From NCBI GenBank assembly GCA_002050235.1, contig MWST01000043.1:124001-188000 (forward strand): a stretch of DNA of 64,000 nt. The letters are read 5' to 3'. A program made the position numbers and the translations under genes. This document shows positions 1 through 7,902 of the stretch, one piece after another. Below the pieces are notes generated by a model. That model had not been told where the DNA came from. It did no database searches and saw only the letters and a program-made list of their open reading frames with translations. How positions within the stretch are numbered: the first letter of the stretch is position 1; every line of letters begins with the position of its first letter. Origin of the DNA: Polyangiaceae bacterium UTPRO1. Lineage in GTDB: Bacteria > Desulfobacterota > Binatia > UTPRO1.

Positions 1-5
1 TTTCG

Positions 6-12
6 TCCTCCT
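6..12 (-). promoter_or_regulatory. Ribosome binding site for the gene after groES (presumably groEL)
   Basis: On the minus strand AGGAGGA overlaps the groES stop codon and reads toward the left edge. This is a near-perfect Shine-Dalgarno sequence placed where groEL would start in a groESL operon. The groEL start codon itself lies outside the window, so its identity is inferred from gene order in bacteria generally. Confidence 0.6.
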
Positions 13-302
13 TAGCCCTCGATCACGCCGAGGATGTCGTCCTCGCGCATGATCAAGTGTTCCTCGCCGTTGAGCTTGATTTCGCTACCCGAGTACTTGC
101 CGAAGAGGATCTTGTCGCCGACCTTGACGTCGAGCGCGGTGACCTTGCCGTCGTCGTTGACCTTGCCCTTACCGACCGCGACGACCTTCCCCTCCTGGGG
201 CTTCTCCTTCGCCGTATCGGGGATGATGATGCCGCCTTTGGTCTTTTCCTCCTCGGCGATGCGCTTCACGATCACCCGATCCTGAAGTGGGCGAATCTTC
301 AT
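12..302 (-). CDS. groES: Co-chaperonin GroES
   Basis: Encodes a 96-residue GroES, the usual family length, which caps the GroEL ring during ATP-driven protein folding in the cytoplasm. The N-terminus [14 protein letters not shown] is the classic family signature, and the mobile-loop region ([18 protein letters not shown]) and the C-terminal [11 protein letters not shown] are all recognisable. I chose the ATG at 302 rather than an upstream in-frame start because AGGAGA sits just before it and the family begins here. A sigma70-like promoter lies about 90 bases upstream, and a strong ribosome binding site for the next gene overlaps the stop codon, so this is the first gene of a groESL operon. 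Confidence 0.97.
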   Translation of the reverse strand: MKIRPLQDRVIVKRIAEEEKTKGGIIIPDTAKEKPQEGKVVAVGKGKVNDDGKVTALDVKVGDKILFGKYSGSEIKLNGEEHLIMREDDILGVIEG

Positions 303-391
303 CGATGTCTCCTTTCCTTCTGATGGAAAACGCTGAATTTTTGGCCGCTCTGCGGGCGGCCGAATACGCGACGGGGATGAAACCCGGGCGC

Positions 392-419
392 ACCATAAAC
401 ATCGATTGCTCCGTGTCAA
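392..419 (-). promoter_or_regulatory. Candidate sigma70-type promoter for groES
   Basis: On the minus strand TTGACA (414-419) is followed after 16 bases by TATGGT (392-397), a perfect -35 and a 4/6 -10. It would give a leader of about 80 nt. I see no CIRCE inverted repeat here, so HrcA control is not indicated. The leader holds a GGCCGC (343-348) / GCGGCC (356-361) inverted repeat whose role is unknown. Confidence 0.5.
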
Positions 420-440
420 CCGCGCCCTCCCGCTCTCGGG

Positions 441-719
441 CTAGCGGGTGAGCTTTCGCTTCTCTTCTTCGAAGTACTGGCGGTAGAGCACGTCCCACTC
501 GCTCGATCCTTCGACGACGCGGCGGGAAAGACTCGCGATCTTGCGGCGGACCCTGCCGTCGAGCGCGTCGTCGACGTTCAGGATCTCGCTCAGTGCGGCC
601 TTGATCTCGGTGAGTACGAGGCGGTCGGCGCGGATCTCCGCCACCTCGCCGCTCTTCTTGATGGCCTCGAGCGCCAGGTGCGCCAGTGCCGAGATCCGGC
701 CCTCCGAGATGCGGCTCAC
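441..719 (-). CDS. DUF507 family protein (second copy)
   Basis: A 92-residue protein starting at GTG 719, recognised as DUF507 from its start SRISEGRISALAHLALEAI and its charged helical body. The family's biochemical role is unknown to me. Its start codon overlaps the stop of the preceding DUF507 gene (GTGA, four bases), so the two are very probably translated in a coupled way and act together, perhaps as a heteromer. The pair lies directly upstream of groES on the same strand, with 138 bases between, in which groES has its own likely promoter. The protein ends in a strongly basic tail (EEEKRKLTR). The family call is from remembered sequence pattern, not a search. Confidence 0.8.
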   Translation of the reverse strand: MSRISEGRISALAHLALEAIKKSGEVAEIRADRLVLTEIKAALSEILNVDDALDGRVRRKIASLSRRVVEGSSEWDVLYRQYFEEEKRKLTR

Positions 720-1042
720 AGGGTAAATCCCCGTTCCTTGGCGAGACGCTCCTTCACGAGCTGCAGCACCTTGTGCCTGTCCATCCCGACGAGCTCGCGG
801 CTGTGCGATTCGGCGAACTTCACCGCCTCCCGCTCGATTTCCTCCTCGGCGCGGACGTTGGCGCGGAAGGCGGCGACGATGCGCTCGGCGACGGTGGCGC
901 GGTTCGCGGTGATCTTCAGGAGTCCAGCCTGCTCGAGGCGGGCCAGGATCGACGTGGCGAGGCGCTGCATTTCGCCGTCGCGAAGCTTCATCGTCAGGTA
1001 CGAGTAGACGGCGTCGGTCGGCAACGCAAGCCTGCGTTCCAT
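716..1042 (-). CDS. DUF507 family protein (first copy)
   Basis: A 108-residue helical protein with a DUF507-like pattern (MKLRDGEMQRLATSILARL, then AVKFAESHSRELVGMDRHK). The function of the family is not established. The start at ATG 1042 is supported by GGAAGG a few bases upstream; the internal ATG at 991 fits the usual family N-terminus better but lacks a ribosome binding site, so the start is uncertain. It shares a four-base overlap with the second DUF507 gene downstream. The two copies differ clearly in sequence, which argues for an old tandem duplication with division of roles rather than a recent repeat. Confidence 0.78.
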   Translation of the reverse strand: MERRLALPTDAVYSYLTMKLRDGEMQRLATSILARLEQAGLLKITANRATVAERIVAAFRANVRAEEEIEREAVKFAESHSRELVGMDRHKVLQLVKERLAKERGFTL

Positions 1043-1163
1043 TGACCCTTCCGAATATTGCCGCTATCCCTTTTCGTCGACGTCCCGAGCCAGCGCGGAC
1101 GCCGTCTGCGGAGCAATCGACGCTCCGCTCGAGAGTCCGCGAGCTCCACCCCGATATTTTGCC

Positions 1164-2300
1164 ATGATCATCAAGATGCAAACCGTCGCGACGGCCGGCG
1201 AGATCGCGGCGGTCGAGGCGCGGGTCCGGGACCTCGGCTACACGACGGGCAAGATGATCGGCGAGCAGGTGACGCTGATCGGGGTGTATGGCGACATCTC
1301 GCGGCTGCCGGTCGACGAGATCGGACAGATGCCCGGTGTCGAGAGGCTGATTCCGATCTCTCGGGCGTACAAGCGTGTGGCTCAAAAGGGCGATCCGCTG
1401 AAGCCCATCCGGGTTACCGTCGACATAGGGGGGGTCACGGCGGGGGGCGCGGACCTCGTGGTCATTGCCGGACCGTGCTCGGTCGAGAGCGAATCGCAGA
1501 TCATGGACGCTGCGCGCGTGGTGAAGGAGGCGGGTGCGCAGTGTCTGCGCGGCGGTGTCGTCAAGTACCGGTCGAGCCCGTACAGCGGCTGGGAAGGTCT
1601 CGGGTCGTCGGATCAGGACTCCTTGCGACGCGGCCTCGAGCTCATCGTCCGCGCCGGTCGGGAGTTCGAGCTGCCGACGGTCGTCGAGATCCTCGATCAG
1701 GCGGATCTCCCCCTGTACGAGGATGCGGGGGTCGCTTGCCTGCAGATCGGCGAGCCCAACAGCAAGAATCAGGCGCTGCTGAACCGGCTGCGCGAAACGC
1801 CGCTTCCCGTCATCCACAAGCGCGGCAACTCGCTCGACACGGAAGCGTATCTCCTCTGGGTCGAGCGCATGCTGACGGGCGGCAAGGAGAACGTGATCCT
1901 CTGCGAGCGCGGCATCACCAGCTGCAATCGCTACACCCGCAATACGCTCGATCTCGGCAGCGTCGCAGCCTTCCACTATCAGCTCTCCGGGCTCCCGGTC
2001 GCCATCGATGCGTCGCACGGTACGGGTATCCGGGATCTCGTCTTTCCCCTCACGCTCGCGGGCATCACGGCGGGTGCGTCGGTCGTGCTCGTCGAAGCGC
2101 ATCCGAATCCGCTCGTCGCCAAGTCGGACGGCATGCAAGGGCTCTTTCCCGAGCAGCTCCAGGGTCTGGTCCGCGCCGCACGCGAGACCTGGCTCGCCCG
2201 CGTTCGCACCGACCGCGAGTACGTTCCGAGCATCGCGCTGCAGCGGGCCTACGAAGCCCGCATGCAAGCCGATCGCGCCCGATTCTTCGGCGAGGGCTGA
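1164..2300 (+). CDS. aroF: 3-deoxy-7-phosphoheptulonate (DAHP) synthase, type Ib, divergent
   Basis: 378 residues with an N-terminal ferredoxin-like regulatory domain (about 3-70) and a TIM-barrel DAHP synthase domain (about 95-350), the architecture of Thermotoga-type enzymes that condense PEP and erythrose-4-phosphate at the entry of aromatic biosynthesis. The metal ligands Cys105 (AGPCSVES), His285 (DASHGTG), Glu311 (VEAHPNP) and Asp322 (KSDGMQ) are all present, as are Lys134 (VVKYRSSPYS) and Lys219 (PVIHKRG). However, the usual KPRTSPYSFQGLG reads KYRSSPYSGWEGLG, and the usual IGARNMQN reads IGEPNSKN (195-202), removing a normally conserved phosphate-binding arginine. It may be a true but divergent DAHP synthase or a paralogue with another substrate. 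Divergently transcribed from the DUF507 pair. Confidence 0.85.
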   Translation: MIIKMQTVATAGEIAAVEARVRDLGYTTGKMIGEQVTLIGVYGDISRLPVDEIGQMPGVERLIPISRAYKRVAQKGDPLKPIRVTVDIGGVTAGGADLVVIAGPCSVESESQIMDAARVVKEAGAQCLRGGVVKYRSSPYSGWEGLGSSDQDSLRRGLELIVRAGREFELPTVVEILDQADLPLYEDAGVACLQIGEPNSKNQALLNRLRETPLPVIHKRGNSLDTEAYLLWVERMLTGGKENVILCERGITSCNRYTRNTLDLGSVAAFHYQLSGLPVAIDASHGTGIRDLVFPLTLAGITAGASVVLVEAHPNPLVAKSDGMQGLFPEQLQGLVRAARETWLARVRTDREYVPSIALQRAYEARMQADRARFFGEG

Positions 2301-2317
2301 GTACGTCGGAGGCCGCG

Positions 2318-3214
2318 ATGATCCTGCCGCCGCCGGTGCGTCCGGGAGGAACCATCGGAGTCGTCGCGCCGGGAGGAGCCGTAGCGGCCGACGCCCTGGA
2401 GGAAGGCGTGGCCGGCCTCGAGGCGCTGGGCTTTCGCGTCCGGCTCGGCGCCCACGTCCTGGAGCGCCGGCGCTATCTGGCGGGCAGCGCCGAGAAGCGA
2501 TGCGCCGACCTCGCCTCCATGCTCGCCGACCCGGAGATCGGCGCCGTCGTCTGCGCGCGCGGGGGATACGGTACGAGCCATCTCCTGCCGCTCCTCGACC
2601 CGGCGCTCCTGGCGTCGCGCCCGAAGCTCGTCGTCGGCTATAGCGACGTCTCGCCGCTCCTCGGGTGGATCATCGAGCGCTGCGGCGTCGTTGCGCTCCA
2701 CGGGCCGATGGTGGCGACCGACCTGGCGCAGGGTCTCAGCGAGCGGGCCGCGACCCGCTTCGTGGAGCTCCTGGGATCGCCGGGCGCGCCATGGCGCGAG
2801 CCGATCGCCGGCGTCGTCTCGGGCGGAGTCGCCACCGGGCGGCTCGTCGGCGGTTGCCTCTCGTCGTTGGCGGCGCTTCTCGGTACTCCGTACGCGGTCG
2901 AGACGGCCGGCGCCGTCCTCTTCCTTGAGGACGTCGCGGAGCGACCGTACCGCGTCGACCGGATGCTCACGCACCTGCGGCTAGCCGGAAAGCTCGACGC
3001 CGTCGCGGCCGTCGTTCTCGGCTCGTTCGCCGGCTGCGACGGCGGCGGCGCCGACCTGGTGGCGGAAGTCTTCGCGGACTTCTTCGCCGGCGCGCCGTAT
3101 CCGGTCGTGACCGGGTTTCCGGCGGGTCATCTGTCGGAGAACCTGCCGCTGATGCTCGGGCTGCCGGTGCGCGTCGACGCCGACTCGGGCTGGGTGGAGG
3201 CCCTGGCGACGTGA
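2318..3214 (+). CDS. ldcA: LD-carboxypeptidase (peptidase S66)
   Basis: A 298-residue cytoplasmic serine peptidase of the S66 family, which removes the terminal D-alanine from recycled murein tetrapeptides. The S66 triad can be placed: Ser109 in VGYSDVSPL, Glu204 in LFLEDVAERPY and His271 in GFPAGHLSENLP; the RGGYG motif near residue 81 is also present. The start at ATG 2318 follows GGAGG by six bases. The stop codon overlaps the GTG of the next gene (GTGA), and the third gene is mpl, so the operon as a whole looks devoted to murein recycling. Confidence 0.92.
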   Translation: MILPPPVRPGGTIGVVAPGGAVAADALEEGVAGLEALGFRVRLGAHVLERRRYLAGSAEKRCADLASMLADPEIGAVVCARGGYGTSHLLPLLDPALLASRPKLVVGYSDVSPLLGWIIERCGVVALHGPMVATDLAQGLSERAATRFVELLGSPGAPWREPIAGVVSGGVATGRLVGGCLSSLAALLGTPYAVETAGAVLFLEDVAERPYRVDRMLTHLRLAGKLDAVAAVVLGSFAGCDGGGADLVAEVFADFFAGAPYPVVTGFPAGHLSENLPLMLGLPVRVDADSGWVEALAT

Positions 3215-4344
3215 ACTTCGCCCCGGTCGAGCAGGCAATGGATGCGGCGGTTGCCAGGGGGGTGTTCCCGGGCGTCGTCGTGCTCGTGAACGTCGGCGGC
3301 CGGATCGCGTTCCTGCGGGCCGCGGGCAGACGGACGCTGGCTCCGGACGACACCTCGCCGATGCGCGAGGACACGATCTTCGACCTGGCGTCGCTCACCA
3401 AGCCGCTGGCCACGACTACGGCCATGATGCTCTGCGTGCGCGATCGGCGCGTCTCTCTCGACGACCGCGTGACCCGCTTCTTCCACAACTTCGGCGTGCA
3501 CGGAAAGACGCACGTGACCTTCCGGCACTTGCTCGCGCAGACCTCGGGTCTATCCGCCTGGAGGCCGTACTATCGCGACATCGTCAAGATCGAGCGCGGG
3601 GGCCGCATCAACTTCACGGCGAGCCGGGGGGCGAAGGAGTGGGTCTACGAGGCGATCCAGCGCGAGAAGCCGGAAGCGCCGGCGGGCGCGCGTACGCTCT
3701 ACAGCGACCTCGGGTTCATGCTGCTCGGTGCCGCCATCGAGCAGATGAGCGGCCTCACGCTCGATCGCTTCTGCCACGAGAAGATCTTCAAGCCGCTCGG
3801 CCTCCGAGCGACGTCCTTCGTCGATCTCGCACTTCTGCGCACCCGCCGCCTCGAGCCGATCGTCGACATGATCGCGCCGACCGAGCGCTGTCCGTGGCGC
3901 AAGCGCATCCTCTGCGGCGAGGTGCACGACGACAATGCCTATGCCATGGGCGGTGTCGCCGGCCATTCCGGTCTCTTTTCGTGCGCCCGCGACCTCGACC
4001 GCCTGGCGACGACGCTCCGCGAGTCATGGCTCGGGCAGAACGTGTTCCTGCCGTCGAGCATCGTGAGCGAGTTCTGGCGTCGCGACGATCCCGTCGGCTC
4101 GTCGACGTGGGCGCTCGGCTGGGATACGCCGTCGCTCAAAGGATCGACGGCGGGAACCGAGCTGTCGCGGAACGCCGTCGGCCATGTCGGTTTTACCGGG
4201 ACCTCGTTGTGGATCGACCTCGATCGCCACGTACACGTGATCGTACTCTCGAATCGCGTTCATCCGACGCGCGACAACGACCTCATCCGCGACTTCCGTC
4301 CGCTCATCCATGACCTCGTCATCCGCGCCGTCTCCGATGCCTGA
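3211..4344 (+). CDS. Serine hydrolase of the beta-lactamase / penicillin-binding-protein family
   Basis: 377 residues. The active-site SxxK is Ser61-Leu-Thr-Lys64 (DLASLTKPL), the second motif is YSD (in place of YSN) near residue 168, and HVGFTGTS near the C-terminus corresponds to the family's HxG/KTG element; QTSGL is also typical. No signal peptide is visible, which is unusual for a beta-lactamase and suggests a cytoplasmic esterase or D-aminopeptidase-like role. The GTG start overlaps the ldcA stop by four bases and its end overlaps mpl, so a role in trimming recycled muropeptides is plausible, but this is inferred from context only. Confidence 0.85.
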   Translation: MNFAPVEQAMDAAVARGVFPGVVVLVNVGGRIAFLRAAGRRTLAPDDTSPMREDTIFDLASLTKPLATTTAMMLCVRDRRVSLDDRVTRFFHNFGVHGKTHVTFRHLLAQTSGLSAWRPYYRDIVKIERGGRINFTASRGAKEWVYEAIQREKPEAPAGARTLYSDLGFMLLGAAIEQMSGLTLDRFCHEKIFKPLGLRATSFVDLALLRTRRLEPIVDMIAPTERCPWRKRILCGEVHDDNAYAMGGVAGHSGLFSCARDLDRLATTLRESWLGQNVFLPSSIVSEFWRRDDPVGSSTWALGWDTPSLKGSTAGTELSRNAVGHVGFTGTSLWIDLDRHVHVIVLSNRVHPTRDNDLIRDFRPLIHDLVIRAVSDA

Positions 4345-5782
4345 GCTGCCGCCGCGCCCGGAGATGCCGGCGGCGCCGCGGCACGTGCACCTGATCGCCG
4401 TCGCCGGCGTCGGAATGGCGTCGCTCGCCGGCATGTTCCGCGCCGCCGGCTACGAGGTCACGGGCTCCGACCAGGCCGTCTACCCGCCGATGAGCGACGT
4501 GCTAGCGCAGCTCGGCATCCCCGTGCGCGAAGGATATCGCGCCGAGAACCTCGAACCGCGCCCCGACGTGGTCGTCGTCGGCAACGCCATGTCGCGCGGC
4601 AACCCCGAGGTGGAGGCGCTGCTCGCGTCCGGCATCCCGTACTGCTCCATGCCCGAGGCGCTGATGCGCTTCTTCATGCGCGAGCGGCGGCGCGCCGTCG
4701 TCGTCGGTACCCACGGCAAGACGACGACGAGCGCCATGCTCGCCTGGGTTCTGCACCAGGCGGGCGGCGACCCGAGCTTCATGGTCGGCGGCGCCAGCCG
4801 GAACTTTCCGCGGAACTTCCGGCTCGGCGCCGGGCCGTGGTTCGTGGCCGAGGGCGACGAGTACGACACCGCGTTCTTCGACAAGGGTCCGAAGTTCCTG
4901 CACTACGATCCCGACGCGCTCCTGATCAACGCCGTCGAGTTCGACCACGCCGACATCTACCGCGACCTCGAGCACGTGAAAGGCGCGTTCCGCACGCTGC
5001 TGGAGCGCCTGCGGCCGAGCGCCGTCGTCGCGGCGAGCGCGGACTTCCCCGAGGTGCGGAAGGTCGTGGCGGCGAGCGGACGCAGCGCGATCTATTTCGG
5101 CCGCGAACCCGGGGCGATCTGGCAGGCGGAGGACGTCGCCGACGATGGCGGCACGACGCGCTTCACGATCGTCGGTCCCGGCGGGTCGCGGGTGCGTGTT
5201 GCCATGCCGCTCCCCGGTGCGATCAACGTCGCCAACGCCCTAGGCGTGGCCGCGCTCGCGGACGCCATGGGAGTGCAACTCACGGACGTCGCCGCGGCGC
5301 TCGCGACCTTCCGCGGCGTCAAGCGCCGCCAGGAGGTGATCGCGGAAGGGCGTGGGATCACGGTCATCGACGATTTCGCGCACCATCCGACCGCAGTTGT
5401 CGGCACGTTGGCGGCGCTCCGCGCCCGCTACCCGCGGCGGCGTTTCTGGGTGCTCTTCGAGCCGCGTTCGAACACCACCCGCCGCCGGGTGTTCCAGGAA
5501 GCGTTCGCGGACGCGTTCGCGAACGCCGACCGCGTGACCTTCGGCGCCATCCATCGCCGCGATCAGTTGCCAGAGCACGAGCGGCTCTCCGTCGAGGAGC
5601 TGATCGCGACGCTGGGAGCGCGCGGGGTACCGGCGGAGACGTGCGAGGATGCCGACGCGATAGCGGCACGCGTCGCCGCTCAGGCGGCGTCGGGCGACGT
5701 CGTGGTGCTGATGTCGAACGGCGGATTCGGCGGGCTCGCCGGGAAGCTGGTATCGGCGCTCGGGCTCCCGCCGGCGTCCTGA
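4337..5782 (+). CDS. mpl: UDP-N-acetylmuramate:L-Ala-gamma-D-Glu-meso-DAP ligase (murein peptide ligase)
   Basis: 481 residues of the Mur ligase family. It re-attaches the recycled tripeptide to UDP-MurNAc in the cytoplasm. The N-terminal Rossmann domain has IAVAGVGMASLAG, the ATP-binding P-loop is VVVGTHGKTTTSAML, and the central domain has the EGDEYDTAFFDKGPKF stretch that separates Mpl from MurC. The C-terminal domain has IDDFAHHPTAV and FEPRSNTTRR, both characteristic. Start ATG 4337 overlaps the end of the hydrolase gene by eight bases. It implies meso-DAP peptidoglycan and a Gram-negative recycling pathway. Its last about 100 bases overlap the 3' end of the convergent transglycosylase gene. 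Confidence 0.95.
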   Translation: MPELPPRPEMPAAPRHVHLIAVAGVGMASLAGMFRAAGYEVTGSDQAVYPPMSDVLAQLGIPVREGYRAENLEPRPDVVVVGNAMSRGNPEVEALLASGIPYCSMPEALMRFFMRERRRAVVVGTHGKTTTSAMLAWVLHQAGGDPSFMVGGASRNFPRNFRLGAGPWFVAEGDEYDTAFFDKGPKFLHYDPDALLINAVEFDHADIYRDLEHVKGAFRTLLERLRPSAVVAASADFPEVRKVVAASGRSAIYFGREPGAIWQAEDVADDGGTTRFTIVGPGGSRVRVAMPLPGAINVANALGVAALADAMGVQLTDVAAALATFRGVKRRQEVIAEGRGITVIDDFAHHPTAVVGTLAALRARYPRRRFWVLFEPRSNTTRRRVFQEAFADAFANADRVTFGAIHRRDQLPEHERLSVEELIATLGARGVPAETCEDADAIAARVAAQAASGDVVVLMSNGGFGGLAGKLVSALGLPPAS

Positions 5783-7818
5783 GGCTCGTTGCCGCCGCCG
5801 GCATCGTAGAGGCGGCGATAGCGGCGATAATTGGCGAGCACCTGCTTCACGTAGTGGCGGGTCTCGCGGTAGCTGATCGTCTCCACGAACTCGTCGCTCG
5901 CCGCTCCGGGCGCGCGCTGCTCCCATTTGGCGACCGCTGCTTCGCCGCCGTTGTACGCCGCCAGCGCCTTTGCGAGGTCGGCGTCGTAGCGGTCGAGCAG
6001 TTGTCGCAGATAGCGGGCGCCCAGGGTGATATTGGTCGTCGAGTCGAAGAGCGCCGTCGCATCGATCGGCCGCCCGGCGACGCGTGACGCCGTCGGCATC
6101 AACAGCTGCATCAGTCCGTACGCCGCCGCGACCGAGACGGCCGTGCGCTCGAAGAGGCTCTCCTGGCGCATGACCGCCAGCACGACGTAGGGGTCGAGCC
6201 GCGCATCGTTTGCCGCCCGAACGACGCTCGACCAGTAGGCGCGGGGAAACTGGTAGGCGGCCAACGTCGATGCCGGGAGGCTCGACTGCAGGCGCTGCGC
6301 GAGCCGGAGCGCACGGCCCGGAGCCTCGACGTTGCTGTATGCGGCGAGCGCGAACGACTGGCCCGGGTCGCCGTCGGGAAGCTCGCGGACGAGCGCGCCG
6401 ATCTCCCGCGTCGCAGCGTCGTTCATCCCCATTGCGCCGAGCTCGCGGCTGCGCTCCCAGTGGTAGGCGTGCAGCGTCGTCACGGCCGCCGGTGGGGTGG
6501 CGTCGATGGGCGCCGCCGGCGGCGGCGCCGCCGCCGTGATTCCGAGCGCGCGCTCGGCGAGGTCGGCGTAATAGCTTTCGGGCGCGTCGACCAGGACGCT
6601 TGCGAACGCTTGTCGGCTCTCCTCTGCGCGCCCCTGCCGGGCGAAGATGCGTCCGCGCCAGTACGCTGCCGCGACGCGATCCTTGTCGTCGCCGGCGCCG
6701 AGCGCGGCGAAGGCCTTCGCGGCGGCTTCGAGGTCGCCCCGCCGATATGGCGCCCAGGCGAGCCGCCAGCGCGCCTCGCGGGCGAGCTCTCCGGTGTCGG
6801 CGGCGAGCGCCCGAAGCAAGGCGTCGGCCTCTTCCGGGCGGCCCTCCTGCTCGGCGATTCGCGCCAGGGCATAGCGTGCAGCGTCGTATTTCGGATGGCG
6901 TGGACTCTCGGCGACGATCTGGGAGAAGAGAGCGCGCGCATCGGCGTCGCGGTCGCGGTTCCAGTAGAGGCTTGCGAGCTCGAAGCGCGCCATGCCGCCG
7001 CTCGGCGTGAGGTCGATGGCTCGCCTGTAGGCGGCGATGGCGTCGTCGATTCGTCCGGCTTGCTTCTCGACCCGGGCGAGCGCTTCGAGCGCCACGACGC
7101 GCTCGCCGCCGGCAGCGCCGGCGGCTGCCGTCCGCAGGCGCACGGTAGCGAGGTCGAGGCGGCCTTCGGCGGTGAGCACACGGCCCTCGGCGAGCATGAG
7201 GTCGGGCTCCCGGAGCAGCTCCGGATGCGCGGCCTCGAGGCGCGCGCCGGCGTCGCGGGCGGCTGCGGCCGCGTTGCCGCCGCCGCTCCGCACTTCTTGG
7301 TAGAGCACGTACGCTCCGCGCGGGTCGGTCTCCGCGCGCAGCGATGCCAGAACTCCGAGAGCGCTGCCGCGGGCGTCGGCGTCGTCGCCGGCGAGGTCGC
7401 GGGCGCGCTCGGCGAGCTCGGCGGTGCGCGCATCGCCGAGCGCCAAGGCGGTGCGCGCCCGGCGCGCGGCAGCGGCCGCTGCCCAGACGCTCGCCGCCTG
7501 CGTTTGCAGCAGGCGGTCGTCGAGCGCCGCCGCTTCCGAGAGATCCCGGGTGCGCTCGGCGATCGCCGCGAGATAGTTGAGGTGGTAGTCCGCGAGCACC
7601 GGGTAGACGGCGAGAAGCGAGCGAAAGAGCGGCCGCGCCTCGTCGAGCGCGCCGCGCTCGTAGCGGGCAACGGCGTCGAGGAATGTTGCGCGGACCGCGC
7701 CGACCTCGTACGCACGGGCTGCTCGCGACGGCGGACGCGCCGTCGTCGCCGCGCAGCCGCCGATCAGGAGCGCAGCGAGCAGCGCCATGTTCACCGCACG
7801 GACCCCAACCACGCCCAT
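5680..7818 (-). CDS. Soluble lytic murein transglycosylase, TPR-containing lipoprotein
   Basis: About 712 residues. The N-terminus has a lipoprotein signal peptide (ALLAALLIGGC lipobox), a long middle of TPR/superhelical repeats, and a C-terminal SLT domain with the catalytic glutamate in MRQESLFERTAV, then GLMQLLMPTA and YNGGEAAVAKW. It cleaves the MurNAc-GlcNAc bond to give anhydro-muropeptides, the substrates of the recycling enzymes encoded convergently. The start is uncertain: ATG 7818 gives a short basic n-region, ATG 7788 would also leave a signal peptide. The protein ends in a low-complexity Pro/Ser/Ala tail of about 35 residues that is encoded antisense to the end of mpl. Confidence 0.9.
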   Translation of the reverse strand: MGVVGVRAVNMALLAALLIGGCAATTARPPSRAARAYEVGAVRATFLDAVARYERGALDEARPLFRSLLAVYPVLADYHLNYLAAIAERTRDLSEAAALDDRLLQTQAASVWAAAAAARRARTALALGDARTAELAERARDLAGDDADARGSALGVLASLRAETDPRGAYVLYQEVRSGGGNAAAAARDAGARLEAAHPELLREPDLMLAEGRVLTAEGRLDLATVRLRTAAAGAAGGERVVALEALARVEKQAGRIDDAIAAYRRAIDLTPSGGMARFELASLYWNRDRDADARALFSQIVAESPRHPKYDAARYALARIAEQEGRPEEADALLRALAADTGELAREARWRLAWAPYRRGDLEAAAKAFAALGAGDDKDRVAAAYWRGRIFARQGRAEESRQAFASVLVDAPESYYADLAERALGITAAAPPPAAPIDATPPAAVTTLHAYHWERSRELGAMGMNDAATREIGALVRELPDGDPGQSFALAAYSNVEAPGRALRLAQRLQSSLPASTLAAYQFPRAYWSSVVRAANDARLDPYVVLAVMRQESLFERTAVSVAAAYGLMQLLMPTASRVAGRPIDATALFDSTTNITLGARYLRQLLDRYDADLAKALAAYNGGEAAVAKWEQRAPGAASDEFVETISYRETRHYVKQVLANYRRYRRLYDAGGGNEPQDAGGSPSADTSFPASPPNPPFDISTTTSPDAA

Positions 7819-7902
7819 GGACTGTCGGCTATCGCGCGTTCCGGAACAGCGCAACGGCGGCGCCGCCTTGACTCCCAGGGGTAGCTTGGGCACGAGGGCG
7901 CG

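Noticed and set aside
343-361. GGCCGC/GCGGCC hairpin upstream of groES as a terminator
   Set aside because: On the minus strand an A run, not a T run, follows; it lies inside the predicted groES leader.
303-440. CIRCE operator for groES
   Set aside because: No TTAGCACTC-N9-GAGTGCTAA or close variant is visible in the 138 bases.
441-2267. A 608-codon open frame on the minus strand covering aroF and the DUF507 genes
   Set aside because: Only its last 92 codons are a real DUF507 gene. The rest runs antisense to aroF, is rich in Arg/Asp and has no domain, as expected for GC-rich antisense frames.
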